Of a stretch of DNA of 64,000 nt, positions 8,218-17,771 are shown piece after piece. The notes beneath the pieces were generated by a model. That model was not told the origin of the DNA, did not search any database, and saw only the letters and a program-made list of their open reading frames with translations. Source of the DNA: Riemerella anatipestifer_F (GTDB lineage: Bacteria > Bacteroidota > Bacteroidia > Flavobacteriales > Weeksellaceae); the NCBI RefSeq assembly GCF_037861325.1, contig NZ_JAFELW010000001.1. One strand, given 5' to 3'. The first letter of the stretch is position 1, and each line of letters opens with the position of its first letter. Made by a program: the position numbers and the translations under genes.

Positions 8218-10395
8218 TTGAAAAAGATATATCTTATCTTAGCAGTATTGCCCTATCTAGCAGTAGCTCAGAAGACTAAAGAGATAGAAGAAGTGGTTTT
8301 CCAAAAGAGAGCCAAGAAAAAAACAACCGACCTTACTAACACCAGTATTTCGGCTAAAGAAGCACAACAAATTGCTTCTATTTCGGGTGGTATTGAGGGA
8401 CTTATTAAAACTTTGCCTTCGGTAAACTCCAATACCGAACTCTCCTCCCAATATATGGTAAGAGGTGGAAATTATGACGAAAATTTAATCTACATCAATG
8501 ATGTGGAACTTTATCGTCCTTTCCTCATTAGAAATGCCCAACAGGAAGGTATGAGCATCATCAATCCTGATATGGTTTCTACCGTTAATTTTTCTTCGGG
8601 TGGATTTGAAGCAAGATACGGCGATAAAATGTCGTCTGCTCTTAATGTTTATTATAGAGAACCCGAAAAAACAGAACTATCAGGAGAAGCCAGTCTTATT
8701 GGAGGTAGGCTAACGCTAGGCGGTGCATCTAAAGATAAAAAATTAACCGCTTTGGTTTCAGGGCGTTATCGTAATACCAATCTGGTACTTAACACACTCA
8801 ATGAAGACACGGATTTCAACCCTCAAAGCTTTGATATTCAAACCTTCATCAATTACCATATTAATCCTAAATGGCAATTATCTTTCATTGGATATTATGC
8901 TAAAAATGACTACACGATGCTTCCCAAACAACGAAAAGTTAATTTTGGGACTTTGCAAACCCCAATGACGCTTACCGTATTTTACAACGGAAGAGAAAAC
9001 GACACTTATAAAAATATGATGGGGACAGCTTCGGTTCATTTTAAACCTAATAAAAAATGGAAGTTCTCATTAGATAATTTTGCTTATCAGAACAGAGAGA
9101 AAGAATATTACACTATCTCTTCTGCCTACGAATTACAGGCTTACAACCCTGTTACTGGAGAGCCAACCGTTTCTTATGATATAGGTGGACAGATAGACCA
9201 CGCTAGAAATGATTTATTAGTAAGAACTTTAGGGTCTCAATTTAGAGCAAGATTTTCACCTGATGTAAACACGGACTATGAGGTGGGAATTAAATACGAA
9301 AAAGAATTTCTACAAGACTATACCAATGAATGGCAACTTGCCGACTCTTTAGGCTATAGTACGCCTAGAGCCTCTGCGGTTATTGGACAGCTAGACCCAT
9401 CGGACTTAAAATTGAAATTTAACATTAGAGGGCAAAACGATATACAGCCTAGCCGACTTTCGGCTTATGTTCAGGCTTCTAAAAAATTCTTTTGGCAAAC
9501 GCACAAAGTTTTCATCAATGGAGGTGTCAGAACGCAACATTGGAGTTTTAACAACCAAACCATTGTTTCTCCTAGATTGCAAATAGCCATTAAGCCCGAT
9601 TGGGATACAGATATGCTATTTAGACTAGCAGGAGGCGTTTACTACCAAGCTCCTTTTTATAGAGAAATAAAGGATTTAGAAGGTAATTTTAACTCTAATA
9701 TAAAAGCCCAACAATCTTTGCAACTTATTTTAGGCAACGACTACGAATTTCAATGGAAAGACCGTCCATTTAAGCTCACTACGGAAGCCTATTATAAAAA
9801 GATGAACCACCTTATCCCCTACTATGTGGATAATGTTCGTATAAGATATTCTGGGCAAAATAATTCCGAAGGCTATGCCTATGGTATAGATACGAGGTTG
9901 TTTGGCGAGTTTGTGCCTGGAGTGGATTCTTGGCTATCTTTAAGCTATGCTAGAGTATTTGAAAATATTGATAATAATGGCTATATCCCAAGACCAACAG
10001 ACCAAAGATTTAGGGTTGCTATGTTCTACCAAGACTATATGCCTAAATTCCCTAGTATGAGAGTTAATCTTACTTTAATCTACGCTAGTGGACTACCCAA
10101 CGGAGCATCTGTTTTTGCCGACCCTTATCAATACCAAAAAACACTCCCTGCTTACAAAAGAGTAGATATAGGATTATCCAAAATTTTTATAGACCAAAAA
10201 GATTTTAAAGCCCACGCTCCTTTTTGGCGAAATTTTAAAGAATTGACTTTAGGCGTTCAGGTGTTTAATGCATTCAACATCAACAACACCATTTCTAATC
10301 AATGGATTAACGATGCCAATACAGGTTACATTTACCCCGTACCTGTAAGGCTTACAGGACGCTTCTTTAATGTAAAACTAGAGTTTAAATTGTAA
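8218..10395 (+). CDS. TonB-dependent outer-membrane receptor
   Basis: 725 residues starting at a TTG. The N-terminal signal peptide (KKIYLILAVLPYLAVAQ) is followed almost at once by a plug domain (about residues 25-140; LIYINDVELYRPFL, FSSGGFEARYGDKMSSALN) and a beta-barrel ending in aromatic-rich strands (C-terminus NVKLEFKL). It lacks the N-terminal carboxypeptidase-like domain many Bacteroidetes receptors carry and is shorter than a SusC protein, so a siderophore, vitamin or metal ligand is more likely than a glycan. It has no SusD partner. A strong hairpin follows. Confidence 0.9.
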   Translation: MKKIYLILAVLPYLAVAQKTKEIEEVVFQKRAKKKTTDLTNTSISAKEAQQIASISGGIEGLIKTLPSVNSNTELSSQYMVRGGNYDENLIYINDVELYRPFLIRNAQQEGMSIINPDMVSTVNFSSGGFEARYGDKMSSALNVYYREPEKTELSGEASLIGGRLTLGGASKDKKLTALVSGRYRNTNLVLNTLNEDTDFNPQSFDIQTFINYHINPKWQLSFIGYYAKNDYTMLPKQRKVNFGTLQTPMTLTVFYNGRENDTYKNMMGTASVHFKPNKKWKFSLDNFAYQNREKEYYTISSAYELQAYNPVTGEPTVSYDIGGQIDHARNDLLVRTLGSQFRARFSPDVNTDYEVGIKYEKEFLQDYTNEWQLADSLGYSTPRASAVIGQLDPSDLKLKFNIRGQNDIQPSRLSAYVQASKKFFWQTHKVFINGGVRTQHWSFNNQTIVSPRLQIAIKPDWDTDMLFRLAGGVYYQAPFYREIKDLEGNFNSNIKAQQSLQLILGNDYEFQWKDRPFKLTTEAYYKKMNHLIPYYVDNVRIRYSGQNNSEGYAYGIDTRLFGEFVPGVDSWLSLSYARVFENIDNNGYIPRPTDQRFRVAMFYQDYMPKFPSMRVNLTLIYASGLPNGASVFADPYQYQKTLPAYKRVDIGLSKIFIDQKDFKAHAPFWRNFKELTLGVQVFNAFNINNTISNQWINDANTGYIYPVPVRLTGRFFNVKLEFKL

Positions 10396-10408
10396 TAATC
10401 AATACAAA

Positions 10409-10450
10409 TAAAAAAGGTACCTCACTATAAAACGAGATACCTTTTTTTTA
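10409..10450. terminator. Bidirectional terminator between the TonB receptor and uvrA
   Basis: Stem of AAAAAGGTACCTC (from 10411) against GAGATACCTTTTTT (10434-10447), flanked by A and T tracts on both sides. It serves both converging genes. Confidence 0.85.
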
Positions 10451-10452
10451 TT

Positions 10453-13218
10453 TTAAAGTTTTTCGGCTACGAATTTAGCAGTCTTAGATTTTTTATCTTT
10501 TGCTAAATCTTCAGGCGTTCCAGCAAAAACTACTTCTCCACCATATTTACCTGCATTAGGACCTATATCTATTATCCAGTCTGCTGACTTAATAATATCT
10601 GGCTGATGCTCTATAACCACTACAGAATGCCCCAACTCTATAAGAGCCTGTAATGAAGTTAATAACTTCTGTATATCATGAAAATGAAGCCCTGTGGAAG
10701 GTTCATCAAAGATGAAAAGCGTTTTCTCCGTAGTTACACCCTTTACTAAAAACGATGCCAACTTTACCCTTTGGGCTTCTCCACCCGAAAGCGTAGAAGA
10801 ACTTTGCCCTAGTTTAAGATAGCCTAGACCAACCTCTTGCAATGGTTTTAGTTTGGTAACTATTTTATCTTGTTTATTATCATTGAAGAAATCAATCGCT
10901 TCATCTACCGTCATTTGTAGAATATCTGCAATGTTTTTCTCATCAAATTTAACTTCCAATATTTCGGACTTAAATCTTGCTCCTTTGCATTGCTCACATT
11001 CTAGTTCCACATCTGCCATAAATTGCATAGATATGGTAATAATACCCTCTCCTTTACACTCATCACATCTCCCACCATCTACATTAAACGAAAAGTGCTT
11101 AGGCTTTAAATTCATAGTTTTAGAATGACGTTGCTTAGCGAACAAATCTCTAATATCATCATAAGCCTTAAGATAGGTTACTGGGTTAGACCTAGAAGAT
11201 TTTCCGATAGGATTTTGGTCTATCAATTCTATATGCTTTACCAATTGAGGCGGAAAATCCACATAATCATAATCGGCTTTTTTGCCTCCCATCCCTAACT
11301 GAATTTGAATATCGTTAGCCAAGACCTCTTTCATCAATGTAGATTTACCAGAGCCCGACACTCCCGTAACCACCACCAAATTCTCCAAAGGAATATCAAC
11401 ATCTATATTTTTAAGGTTATTTTGTCTTGCTCCTTTGATATTGATGAACGATTTAGCTCTCCTTCTCCTTTTTGGCACTGCTATTTCTAGCCTTCCTGTA
11501 AGATATTTAGAAGTTAAAGTATCGGCTTCTTTGAGGTTTTTAAAATCGCCTGCGAAGACCAGCTCTCCCCCCAAAAAACCTGCTTCTGGACCTATATCTA
11601 TAATATAATCTGCGGCACGCATAATATCCTCATCGTGTTCCACAACAATAACGGTATTGCCTAAATCTCTTAAATTCTTTAGAACTTCTATTAAATTCTC
11701 GGTATCCTGTGAATGTAGCCCAATGGAAGGCTCGTCCAAAATATAAATAGACCCAACCAAAGAACTCCCCAAGCTAGTCGCTAAGTTAATCCTTTGACTT
11801 TCTCCACCTGACAAAGTATTAGAAGTACGGTTTAGCGTTAAATATCCCAAGCCTACTTTTAACAAAAATTCTAGTCTAGTAGTAATTTCGTAGAGTAGCC
11901 TTTTAGCAATTTCTTGCTCGTGTTTAGTGAGCTTAAGGTTTTTAATTAAAGGCAGAAGCTCGTCTAATGGTAATTCCATTAACAATTGTATGTTATGCCC
12001 TCCCACTTTTACCCATTCGGTTTCTTTTCTTAATCTTAGACCTTCGCAGTCGGGACATTTGGTTTTACCTCTGTAACGAGAGAGCATCACTCGGTATTGT
12101 ATCTTATACAAATTCTCCTCCAGCATACGGAAAAACTGGTCTATACAAGGGAAATTTTTAGCTCCTGTTCCTCTCCATAAGAGTTGTTTTTGCTCTTTAG
12201 TAAGTTCAAAATACGGTTTGTGGATTGGAAAATCTGGAGCGTTTTTGATAAAGTGCATTTTCCACTCGCTCATCGTTTCTCCTTTCCAACAGGCCACGGC
12301 ATCTTCGTAAACCGAAAGCCTTTTATTAGGAATTACTAAATCTTCGTCTATCCCAACCACTTTACCATAGCCCTCGCAAGTAGGGCACGCTCCGTAAGGA
12401 TTATTAAAACTGAAAAAATGAAGATTTGGTTCTAAAAACGAAATCCCATCAGCTTCAAAAAGGTTAGAAAAGTGTTTTATTTTTTGTGTTTCAATATTTT
12501 TTAAAGCACAAGAGCCGTGCCCCTCGTAGAACGCCGTCTGGATAGAATCTGCTAAGCGTTGTAGAAAATGCTCATCGTCCTCGTAAACAAAACGGTCAAT
12601 AACCAAATTAAGCGACATCTCTTTTTCAGGAACGAAGCCAAAACTCTCTAAATCTTCTATTTCAGCGATATTTCCGTTAATTTCTAATCTAGTAAATCCC
12701 GAAACTTTCAATGTATTTAATAGTGATTTAAAATCACCATCAGCAAAAGAAAGCGGTGCTGTAAGTAGAAACTCTTGATTAGGATTTTCTTCTATATAAG
12801 AAATAACATCAGAAATGCTGTCCTTTTTCACCTCATCACCAGATACAGGCGAATAGGTACGCCCCACACGAGCGAATAACAATTTAAGATAATCGTAAAT
12901 TTCGGTGGAAGTTCCTACTGTGGACCTTGGATTAGAAGAAATTACTTTCTGTTGTATAGCAATAGATGGTGCTAAGCCCTTAATATCGTCTATCTTTGGT
13001 TTCTCCAATCGTCCCAAAAACTGCCTAGCATAAGAGCTTAAACTCTCCACATAACGCCTCTGTCCTTCGGCATAAATAGTATCAAAGGCTAAAGACGATT
13101 TCCCACTACCAGACACTCCAGTTACTACCACTAGTTTGTTTTTAGGTATAAGAACATCTATATTTTTAAGGTTGTTAAGATGTGCGTTTTTAACAAAAAT
13201 ATTATTTTTAATATCCAT
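10453..13218 (-). CDS. uvrA: Excinuclease ABC subunit A
   Basis: 921 residues, slightly shorter than the usual ~940. Two ABC ATPase modules: Walker A GVSGSGKSSLAFDT (about 34-47) and GVSGSGKSTLM (about 613-623); signatures LSGGESQRINLA and LSGGEAQRVKLA. Four CxxC zinc-finger halves are visible (CPTCEGYG, CPDCEGLR, CDECKGEG, CEQCKGAR). It recognises DNA damage in nucleotide excision repair and loads UvrB. Bacteroidetes often carry more than one UvrA paralogue; the GLAPSIAIQQK and UvrB-binding region look like a standard UvrA rather than a drug-resistance UvrA2. Confidence 0.96.
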   Translation of the reverse strand: MDIKNNIFVKNAHLNNLKNIDVLIPKNKLVVVTGVSGSGKSSLAFDTIYAEGQRRYVESLSSYARQFLGRLEKPKIDDIKGLAPSIAIQQKVISSNPRSTVGTSTEIYDYLKLLFARVGRTYSPVSGDEVKKDSISDVISYIEENPNQEFLLTAPLSFADGDFKSLLNTLKVSGFTRLEINGNIAEIEDLESFGFVPEKEMSLNLVIDRFVYEDDEHFLQRLADSIQTAFYEGHGSCALKNIETQKIKHFSNLFEADGISFLEPNLHFFSFNNPYGACPTCEGYGKVVGIDEDLVIPNKRLSVYEDAVACWKGETMSEWKMHFIKNAPDFPIHKPYFELTKEQKQLLWRGTGAKNFPCIDQFFRMLEENLYKIQYRVMLSRYRGKTKCPDCEGLRLRKETEWVKVGGHNIQLLMELPLDELLPLIKNLKLTKHEQEIAKRLLYEITTRLEFLLKVGLGYLTLNRTSNTLSGGESQRINLATSLGSSLVGSIYILDEPSIGLHSQDTENLIEVLKNLRDLGNTVIVVEHDEDIMRAADYIIDIGPEAGFLGGELVFAGDFKNLKEADTLTSKYLTGRLEIAVPKRRRRAKSFINIKGARQNNLKNIDVDIPLENLVVVTGVSGSGKSTLMKEVLANDIQIQLGMGGKKADYDYVDFPPQLVKHIELIDQNPIGKSSRSNPVTYLKAYDDIRDLFAKQRHSKTMNLKPKHFSFNVDGGRCDECKGEGIITISMQFMADVELECEQCKGARFKSEILEVKFDEKNIADILQMTVDEAIDFFNDNKQDKIVTKLKPLQEVGLGYLKLGQSSSTLSGGEAQRVKLASFLVKGVTTEKTLFIFDEPSTGLHFHDIQKLLTSLQALIELGHSVVVIEHQPDIIKSADWIIDIGPNAGKYGGEVVFAGTPEDLAKDKKSKTAKFVAEKL

Positions 13219-13265
13219 AAAATCCTTTGACTACATTAAAAAATTCAATAAAAAAGAAAAACTGT

Positions 13266-14789
13266 CTATTTAAAAATATTCATTTCTTCTTTATAGATAG
13301 GGCTTTCTACTCCTAAAAAGTTAAGCACACTGTGAAATACATGGTTTTGAGAAAGCACCTCGTTTGGCTTTAGTTTTTTATGACTATTATCCGACAACCA
13401 AACAATGAACGGTATTTCATACTGCTCTTTAGGTGCAATACTTAAAGGCACTCCGTGCATATATAAGTTTTTCTCTCCCAAAGATTCACCGTGGTCAGAA
13501 ACAAATAACATTGTGCTTTTGTAATCTTTTAGTTCTTTTAAATTCTCGATAACATTATGTAAGATATAATCTGTATAAACAATCGTGTTATCGTAAGCGT
13601 TTACCAATTCTGTCTGAGAACATTTGCCCAACTCTACACTATTACAAACAGGTTTAAACACTTCAAATTTTAATGGATATTTTTGGCTATAAGTAGGTCC
13701 GTGGCTGGTACTTGTATGTAACACTACCAATACTTTATTCTTTTTACTTACCAATATTTGCTCCTTTAATCCGTTTACAAGCACCTCATCATAATCACAT
13801 TCAGGTGCCTTACAGTCTTTCATTAGAGCTTCTTTATTCTGATAATTCGCAATATGTAATGGCGGTTCACCCCAGTTGGTGGTTCGCCAAATCACTTCTA
13901 CATCGTTACGATATAAATAGTTAGGTAGTATTTCATACAAATCATCAGTGTTGGTATGTTCTAAAATACATTTAACTCCTGCCGTGGTATAAGTGGCACA
14001 GGAATTAGCTTTAAAATGAAAAACATTGCTCGTGTTTGATAATAATGGATTGGTATTTTTATTATAGCCATAAAGCGAAAAATTCTGACTTCTCGCCGAT
14101 TCTCCTATCACCAATACCACCACCGACTTTTCGTTGTCTTTTATCTTGGCATTCGGTAGCAAAATTTCCTTTTCATTCTTTTTATACTTGTGAATATGAT
14201 ACAACGCAGTATTTACACTATAAGACCAAGGCATTGCCAAACCACCCAACTGCTTAGAGTTTTTATCTACCCAAAGCCAGTTACTTGCGTTTACAAAAGC
14301 CATCACCACCATAAACAACAACGCCAATGCCATCGTCTTAGCAAACTGCTTGAAAGTGCTTGGGATAATTTTAGTTCTGATAATATAAATACTCGGTAAA
14401 ATACCTAATAGCACTAAATATAACACCAACTTAACCGAAAAGAAACTACTAGACTCTTCATAATTGGTATTAAATACATTGCTTATCATACTTTCGTCTA
14501 TAATCACACCATAAGTAGTGATAAAATAGACCGAAACCGCATTGATAAGGAAGAATAACACTAATAAAAATTTACCCACAAAGCGTGATAAATACAGAAA
14601 TAAATAGAATGCAAAAAAATTAGCCACCACCATTACCACCACTAAACTCGCAATGAGCAGCACTCCATTAAAACTTGTATAATCTATGTTATTAACCACA
14701 TAAGTATAAAACGGAATATGAAATAATAACAGATGTAGCACACTCATTAAAAGTGCAAAATGAGTTACTTTTAAACTACTTTTTAACAT
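13266..14789 (-). CDS. Lipid A phosphoethanolamine transferase, EptA-like
   Basis: 507 residues. Five N-terminal membrane helices (to about residue 165) are followed by a periplasmic sulfatase-fold domain. Metal and catalytic landmarks: VIGESARSQNFSLYGY (about 228-243), the SCATYTTAGVKC nucleophile loop, HTSTSHGPTYS, and FVSDHGESLGE with the C-terminal Asp-His ligands. It transfers phosphoethanolamine from phosphatidylethanolamine to lipid A, lowering negative charge. It overlaps the upstream PAP2 phosphatase gene by 14 bp, so the two are translated together; see the findings. Confidence 0.9.
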   Translation of the reverse strand: MLKSSLKVTHFALLMSVLHLLLFHIPFYTYVVNNIDYTSFNGVLLIASLVVVMVVANFFAFYLFLYLSRFVGKFLLVLFFLINAVSVYFITTYGVIIDESMISNVFNTNYEESSSFFSVKLVLYLVLLGILPSIYIIRTKIIPSTFKQFAKTMALALLFMVVMAFVNASNWLWVDKNSKQLGGLAMPWSYSVNTALYHIHKYKKNEKEILLPNAKIKDNEKSVVVLVIGESARSQNFSLYGYNKNTNPLLSNTSNVFHFKANSCATYTTAGVKCILEHTNTDDLYEILPNYLYRNDVEVIWRTTNWGEPPLHIANYQNKEALMKDCKAPECDYDEVLVNGLKEQILVSKKNKVLVVLHTSTSHGPTYSQKYPLKFEVFKPVCNSVELGKCSQTELVNAYDNTIVYTDYILHNVIENLKELKDYKSTMLFVSDHGESLGEKNLYMHGVPLSIAPKEQYEIPFIVWLSDNSHKKLKPNEVLSQNHVFHSVLNFLGVESPIYKEEMNIFK

Positions 14790-15603
14790 AGAGAAATCCT
14801 ATTTTAAATAATGATATTGCTAAACACACCAGTGGGAGATAAAACACCACTAAGCCTTCGGTAAAGATATTTTTTGAAATAATGATGATACAAGCTGTAA
14901 ATAGTACCATAAAAATGGGAGAATACTTCTTATCAGCTATCCAACTCCAGATTTTATATTTTTGGCTAAAGAGTATCCCAAAAACTCCTGAAATATAACC
15001 TATAATACCACCAACAATAGTGTCAAGAGGATAATGAGCTCCCACGCCTACCCTTGTAGATACTAGCATTAGACCCGTAATGATAATAAAAAAAGACCAC
15101 AGCATCTTATAAATTAAATTCCTAGGCATAAAACTGAACATCAGCACTGTAAGTATCGTAAAAACAGTAATAGAATGTCCCGATGGCAGACTGCTATGTC
15201 CCGTAAGTTTTTCACCAACAATAATAAAAGTATCAACATCAAACATAGCAGCTGGTCTTGGCACCGAAAATAAGTTTTTAAGTGTACTTGAAAATAAAAG
15301 CGAAATAAGTGATGCCGAAATTAAAGCCTCCCAAAGTTTCGGAGCATAGATAATGAAAATACTTAAACACGACAAAAACACCAACGCATTTCCGAATTGT
15401 GTAAGATTTATCATCAAGCTAGGATATTGCCCCAACTGATGATTGATATAAAGAAATACTTCCTTCTGAATTCCTGTATAACCATTGATGGATAGTGCCT
15501 CTTTATTCCAAAGAAACAAGATTATCATCAATAATAAAACTATTGGTAAATAAAGAAACGAAAACCCAACTCTAGATTGGTCCTTTATAACATTTGTATT
15601 CAT
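14776..15603 (-). CDS. PAP2-family membrane phosphatase, LpxE-like
   Basis: About 275 residues from the ATG at 15603 (MNTNVIKDQ); the frame is open to 15672, but the extra 23 residues are polar and precede what looks like a normal start. It has six hydrophobic segments. PAP2 catalytic motifs: K-x6-RP in LKNLFSVPRPAA, SLPSGHS, and STRVGVGAHYPLD. It overlaps the phosphoethanolamine transferase gene, which makes a lipid A phosphatase role (LpxE/LpxF type) likely. Undecaprenyl-diphosphate phosphatase is the alternative. Confidence 0.82.
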   Translation of the reverse strand: MNTNVIKDQSRVGFSFLYLPIVLLLMIILFLWNKEALSINGYTGIQKEVFLYINHQLGQYPSLMINLTQFGNALVFLSCLSIFIIYAPKLWEALISASLISLLFSSTLKNLFSVPRPAAMFDVDTFIIVGEKLTGHSSLPSGHSITVFTILTVLMFSFMPRNLIYKMLWSFFIIITGLMLVSTRVGVGAHYPLDTIVGGIIGYISGVFGILFSQKYKIWSWIADKKYSPIFMVLFTACIIIISKNIFTEGLVVFYLPLVCLAISLFKIGFLYVKK

Positions 15604-15734
15604 TACCATTACTAAATCTATTCTGGCAAAGATACAGATATTTTTATCCTTATGAAATTCTGAAAAATTCAATATTTTTTCAACACCTCTTTTTTATTTC
15701 CATTACAGAGAAATATTATCTCACAAATATATTT

Positions 15735-15742
15735 TAACTTTG
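15735..15742 (+). promoter_or_regulatory. -7 box for tsaE
   Basis: TAACTTTG matches TAnnTTTG, 10 bp before the tsaE ATG at 15753. The leader would be very short. Confidence 0.55.
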
Positions 15743-15752
15743 CTGATAAAAA

Positions 15753-16160
15753 ATGGAATTTAAAATATCTACCATCGAAGAGTGGCAAGAAGTTATCCAT
15801 CAGATTTTGCCTCAACTAAAACACCCTATCCTTTTACTAAAGGGAAACTTAGGTGTTGGTAAGACTTCTTTCACTCAATTTTTACTAAAGGCATTTGGCA
15901 GTACCGATGAGGTTTCTTCTCCTACTTATGCTATTGTGAATGAGTATACTTGCCCGAAAGGCAACATTTATCACTTTGATTTATACCGAATGAAATCCAT
16001 TGATGAGGCATTTGACATCGGTATCGAAGAATATCTAGAAACAGGGTTTTTGTCTATTATAGAATGGCCAGAAATCTACGAAACTGAACTTGAGGGACTC
16101 CACTACCACGAAATGAAAATAGAAAATATAGACGGAGAAAGGCATATTGTGTTTAAATGA
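15753..16160 (+). CDS. tsaE: tRNA t6A biosynthesis ATPase TsaE
   Basis: 135 residues. Walker A GNLGVGKTSF (about 32-41), followed by SSPTYAIVNEY and the YHFDLYR motif, which together define the YjeE/TsaE family. It powers the TsaBDE complex that makes N6-threonylcarbamoyladenosine at A37 of ANN-decoding tRNAs. Another t6A gene (tsaC) lies at 22514. Normal length. Confidence 0.94.
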   Translation: MEFKISTIEEWQEVIHQILPQLKHPILLLKGNLGVGKTSFTQFLLKAFGSTDEVSSPTYAIVNEYTCPKGNIYHFDLYRMKSIDEAFDIGIEEYLETGFLSIIEWPEIYETELEGLHYHEMKIENIDGERHIVFK

Positions 16161-16209
16161 TTCTTATATTTGCTTATATTTTTCATATACTGAATAATTC
16201 CTAATAACT

Positions 16210-17400
16210 ATGAGTAGTACGATATTTACTCCATTTAAAGAAGAGCAACTTCTACCAAAAGAAGAACGATTAGAAATTATAAAAAAAGGGCAAAGGCTTT
16301 TCATAGGTATTCCTAAAGAAACTTGCCTAAACGAAAAAAGGCTCTGCCTAACTCCCGATGCGGTGCAGGTTCTCACGCAAAATGGGCATCAGGTTATTAT
16401 AGAAAGTGGGGCTGGTGAAGGCTCGTTTTTCACCGATTTGCAATACTCCGAGGCGGGAGCTATCATCACTAACGACCCTAAAGAAACTTTTGGGCAACAG
16501 CTTATACTAAAGATAAACCCACCTACAGAGGAAGAGATTGAGTATCTAAAACCATCTTCTTTTCTAATTTCAGCGTTGCAAGTTAATCTTCAGACGCCTC
16601 ATTATTTTAAAAAATTAATCGAAAGAAAAATCACTGCCATTGCTTTTGAATTTATTAAAGATGAATACCAGCAGTTGGCATTAGTAAGATTGATTGGCGA
16701 AATTGCGGGCAATGTTGCTATTCTTTATGCTTCGGAACTTTTGGCACAGTCCAACGGCTTGATGTTAGGCGGTCTTACAGGCGTAAGACCTACCGAAGTG
16801 GTGGTTTTAGGGGCGGGTATTGTAGGTGAGTTTGCGGCAAAAACGGCTATTGGACTTGGGGCTAATGTTAGGGTTTTTGATAACTCTCTGGCAAAGCTAA
16901 GACGACTGCACAACTTTATAGATAATAGAGTTTCTACCTCGATTATAGACCCTAAAGAGCTAACGAAAAGCCTTAGAAGAGCCGATGTTGTAATAGGAGC
17001 CTTACAAAGGCACAATCTGCCTCCTGTTGTAACGGAAGAGATGGTACAACTGATGAAAAAGGGCAGCGTTGTTATAGACCTTACCATTGATTACGGTAAA
17101 TCTATTGAAACCGCAGAACTAACTACCCAAAGCAACCCTATTGTTATAAAACACGAGATTGTTCATTCTGGAATTCCGAACCTAACGTCTAAAACGCCTA
17201 GAACTACTACCAAAGCCATTAGTAATTTCTTCTTGAGCTATCTGCTACAGTCTGACCACGAAGGTGGATTGGAAACGATGCTCCTAAAAGATAGCAGTAG
17301 CAAAGATGCTATCTATATGTATAAAGGCCGACATACGAAGAAAATTGTTTGTGAAAAATTTGGATTAAACTACCACGATATAAACTTATTAACCTTCTAA
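16210..17400 (+). CDS. ald: Alanine dehydrogenase
   Basis: 396 residues. It has the N-terminal catalytic domain of the alanine dehydrogenase/PNT family (IGIPKETCLNEKRLCLTPDAV) and a Rossmann domain with VVLGAGIVGEFAAKTAIGLG (about 199-218). It reversibly deaminates L-alanine to pyruvate with NAD. Flavobacterial homologues have this roughly 395-400 residue form with an extra C-terminal segment (FLLSYLLQSDHEGG-like). It overlaps the next gene at TAATGA, so it starts a tightly coupled run of genes. Confidence 0.88.
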   Translation: MSSTIFTPFKEEQLLPKEERLEIIKKGQRLFIGIPKETCLNEKRLCLTPDAVQVLTQNGHQVIIESGAGEGSFFTDLQYSEAGAIITNDPKETFGQQLILKINPPTEEEIEYLKPSSFLISALQVNLQTPHYFKKLIERKITAIAFEFIKDEYQQLALVRLIGEIAGNVAILYASELLAQSNGLMLGGLTGVRPTEVVVLGAGIVGEFAAKTAIGLGANVRVFDNSLAKLRRLHNFIDNRVSTSIIDPKELTKSLRRADVVIGALQRHNLPPVVTEEMVQLMKKGSVVIDLTIDYGKSIETAELTTQSNPIVIKHEIVHSGIPNLTSKTPRTTTKAISNFFLSYLLQSDHEGGLETMLLKDSSSKDAIYMYKGRHTKKIVCEKFGLNYHDINLLTF

Positions 17401-17771
17401 TGAGAAAACTCAAATTTTATTTAATAGGACTTATACCAGGATTTATTATTGTATTTTTTGTACTTAATCAGAAAGGAGTGAGTTGTAGTGGCTACCTTCC
17501 TAACAGCCGTGTAATTGCAGAAACACTGTCTAAAGAGTTCAGCTACTCCGAAGAGTTCAAGGTTCAAATGCAACATCTACAAATCACCGAAAGTTTTTTA
17601 AAAGATAGCCTTATTACCCACGGCGAGATAAACTTCCAAAAGAGTAATGCTCAAAAAAAGCCTTGCCCTTCTTATCTACTCTACTATCCTAAAAAAAATC
17701 CGATGTACGAAATCAGTTTTGAAAAATGTGAGAAAGAAGCTCGTTTCTTTAACCTTAAATCTCTTAAATAA
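17400..17771 (+). CDS. Conserved small membrane-anchored protein
   Basis: 123 residues of unknown function. One N-terminal membrane helix (residues 5-24) is followed by a soluble domain with conserved-looking cysteines (CSGYLPNSR at about 30, KKPCPSYLLYY at about 86, FEKCEKEAR at about 111). It is coupled to ald by an overlapping stop/start and to tyrA at 17771 in the same way. Homologues would be expected only in Flavobacteriia. I cannot assign a function. Confidence 0.75.
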   Translation: MRKLKFYLIGLIPGFIIVFFVLNQKGVSCSGYLPNSRVIAETLSKEFSYSEEFKVQMQHLQITESFLKDSLITHGEINFQKSNAQKKPCPSYLLYYPKKNPMYEISFEKCEKEARFFNLKSLK

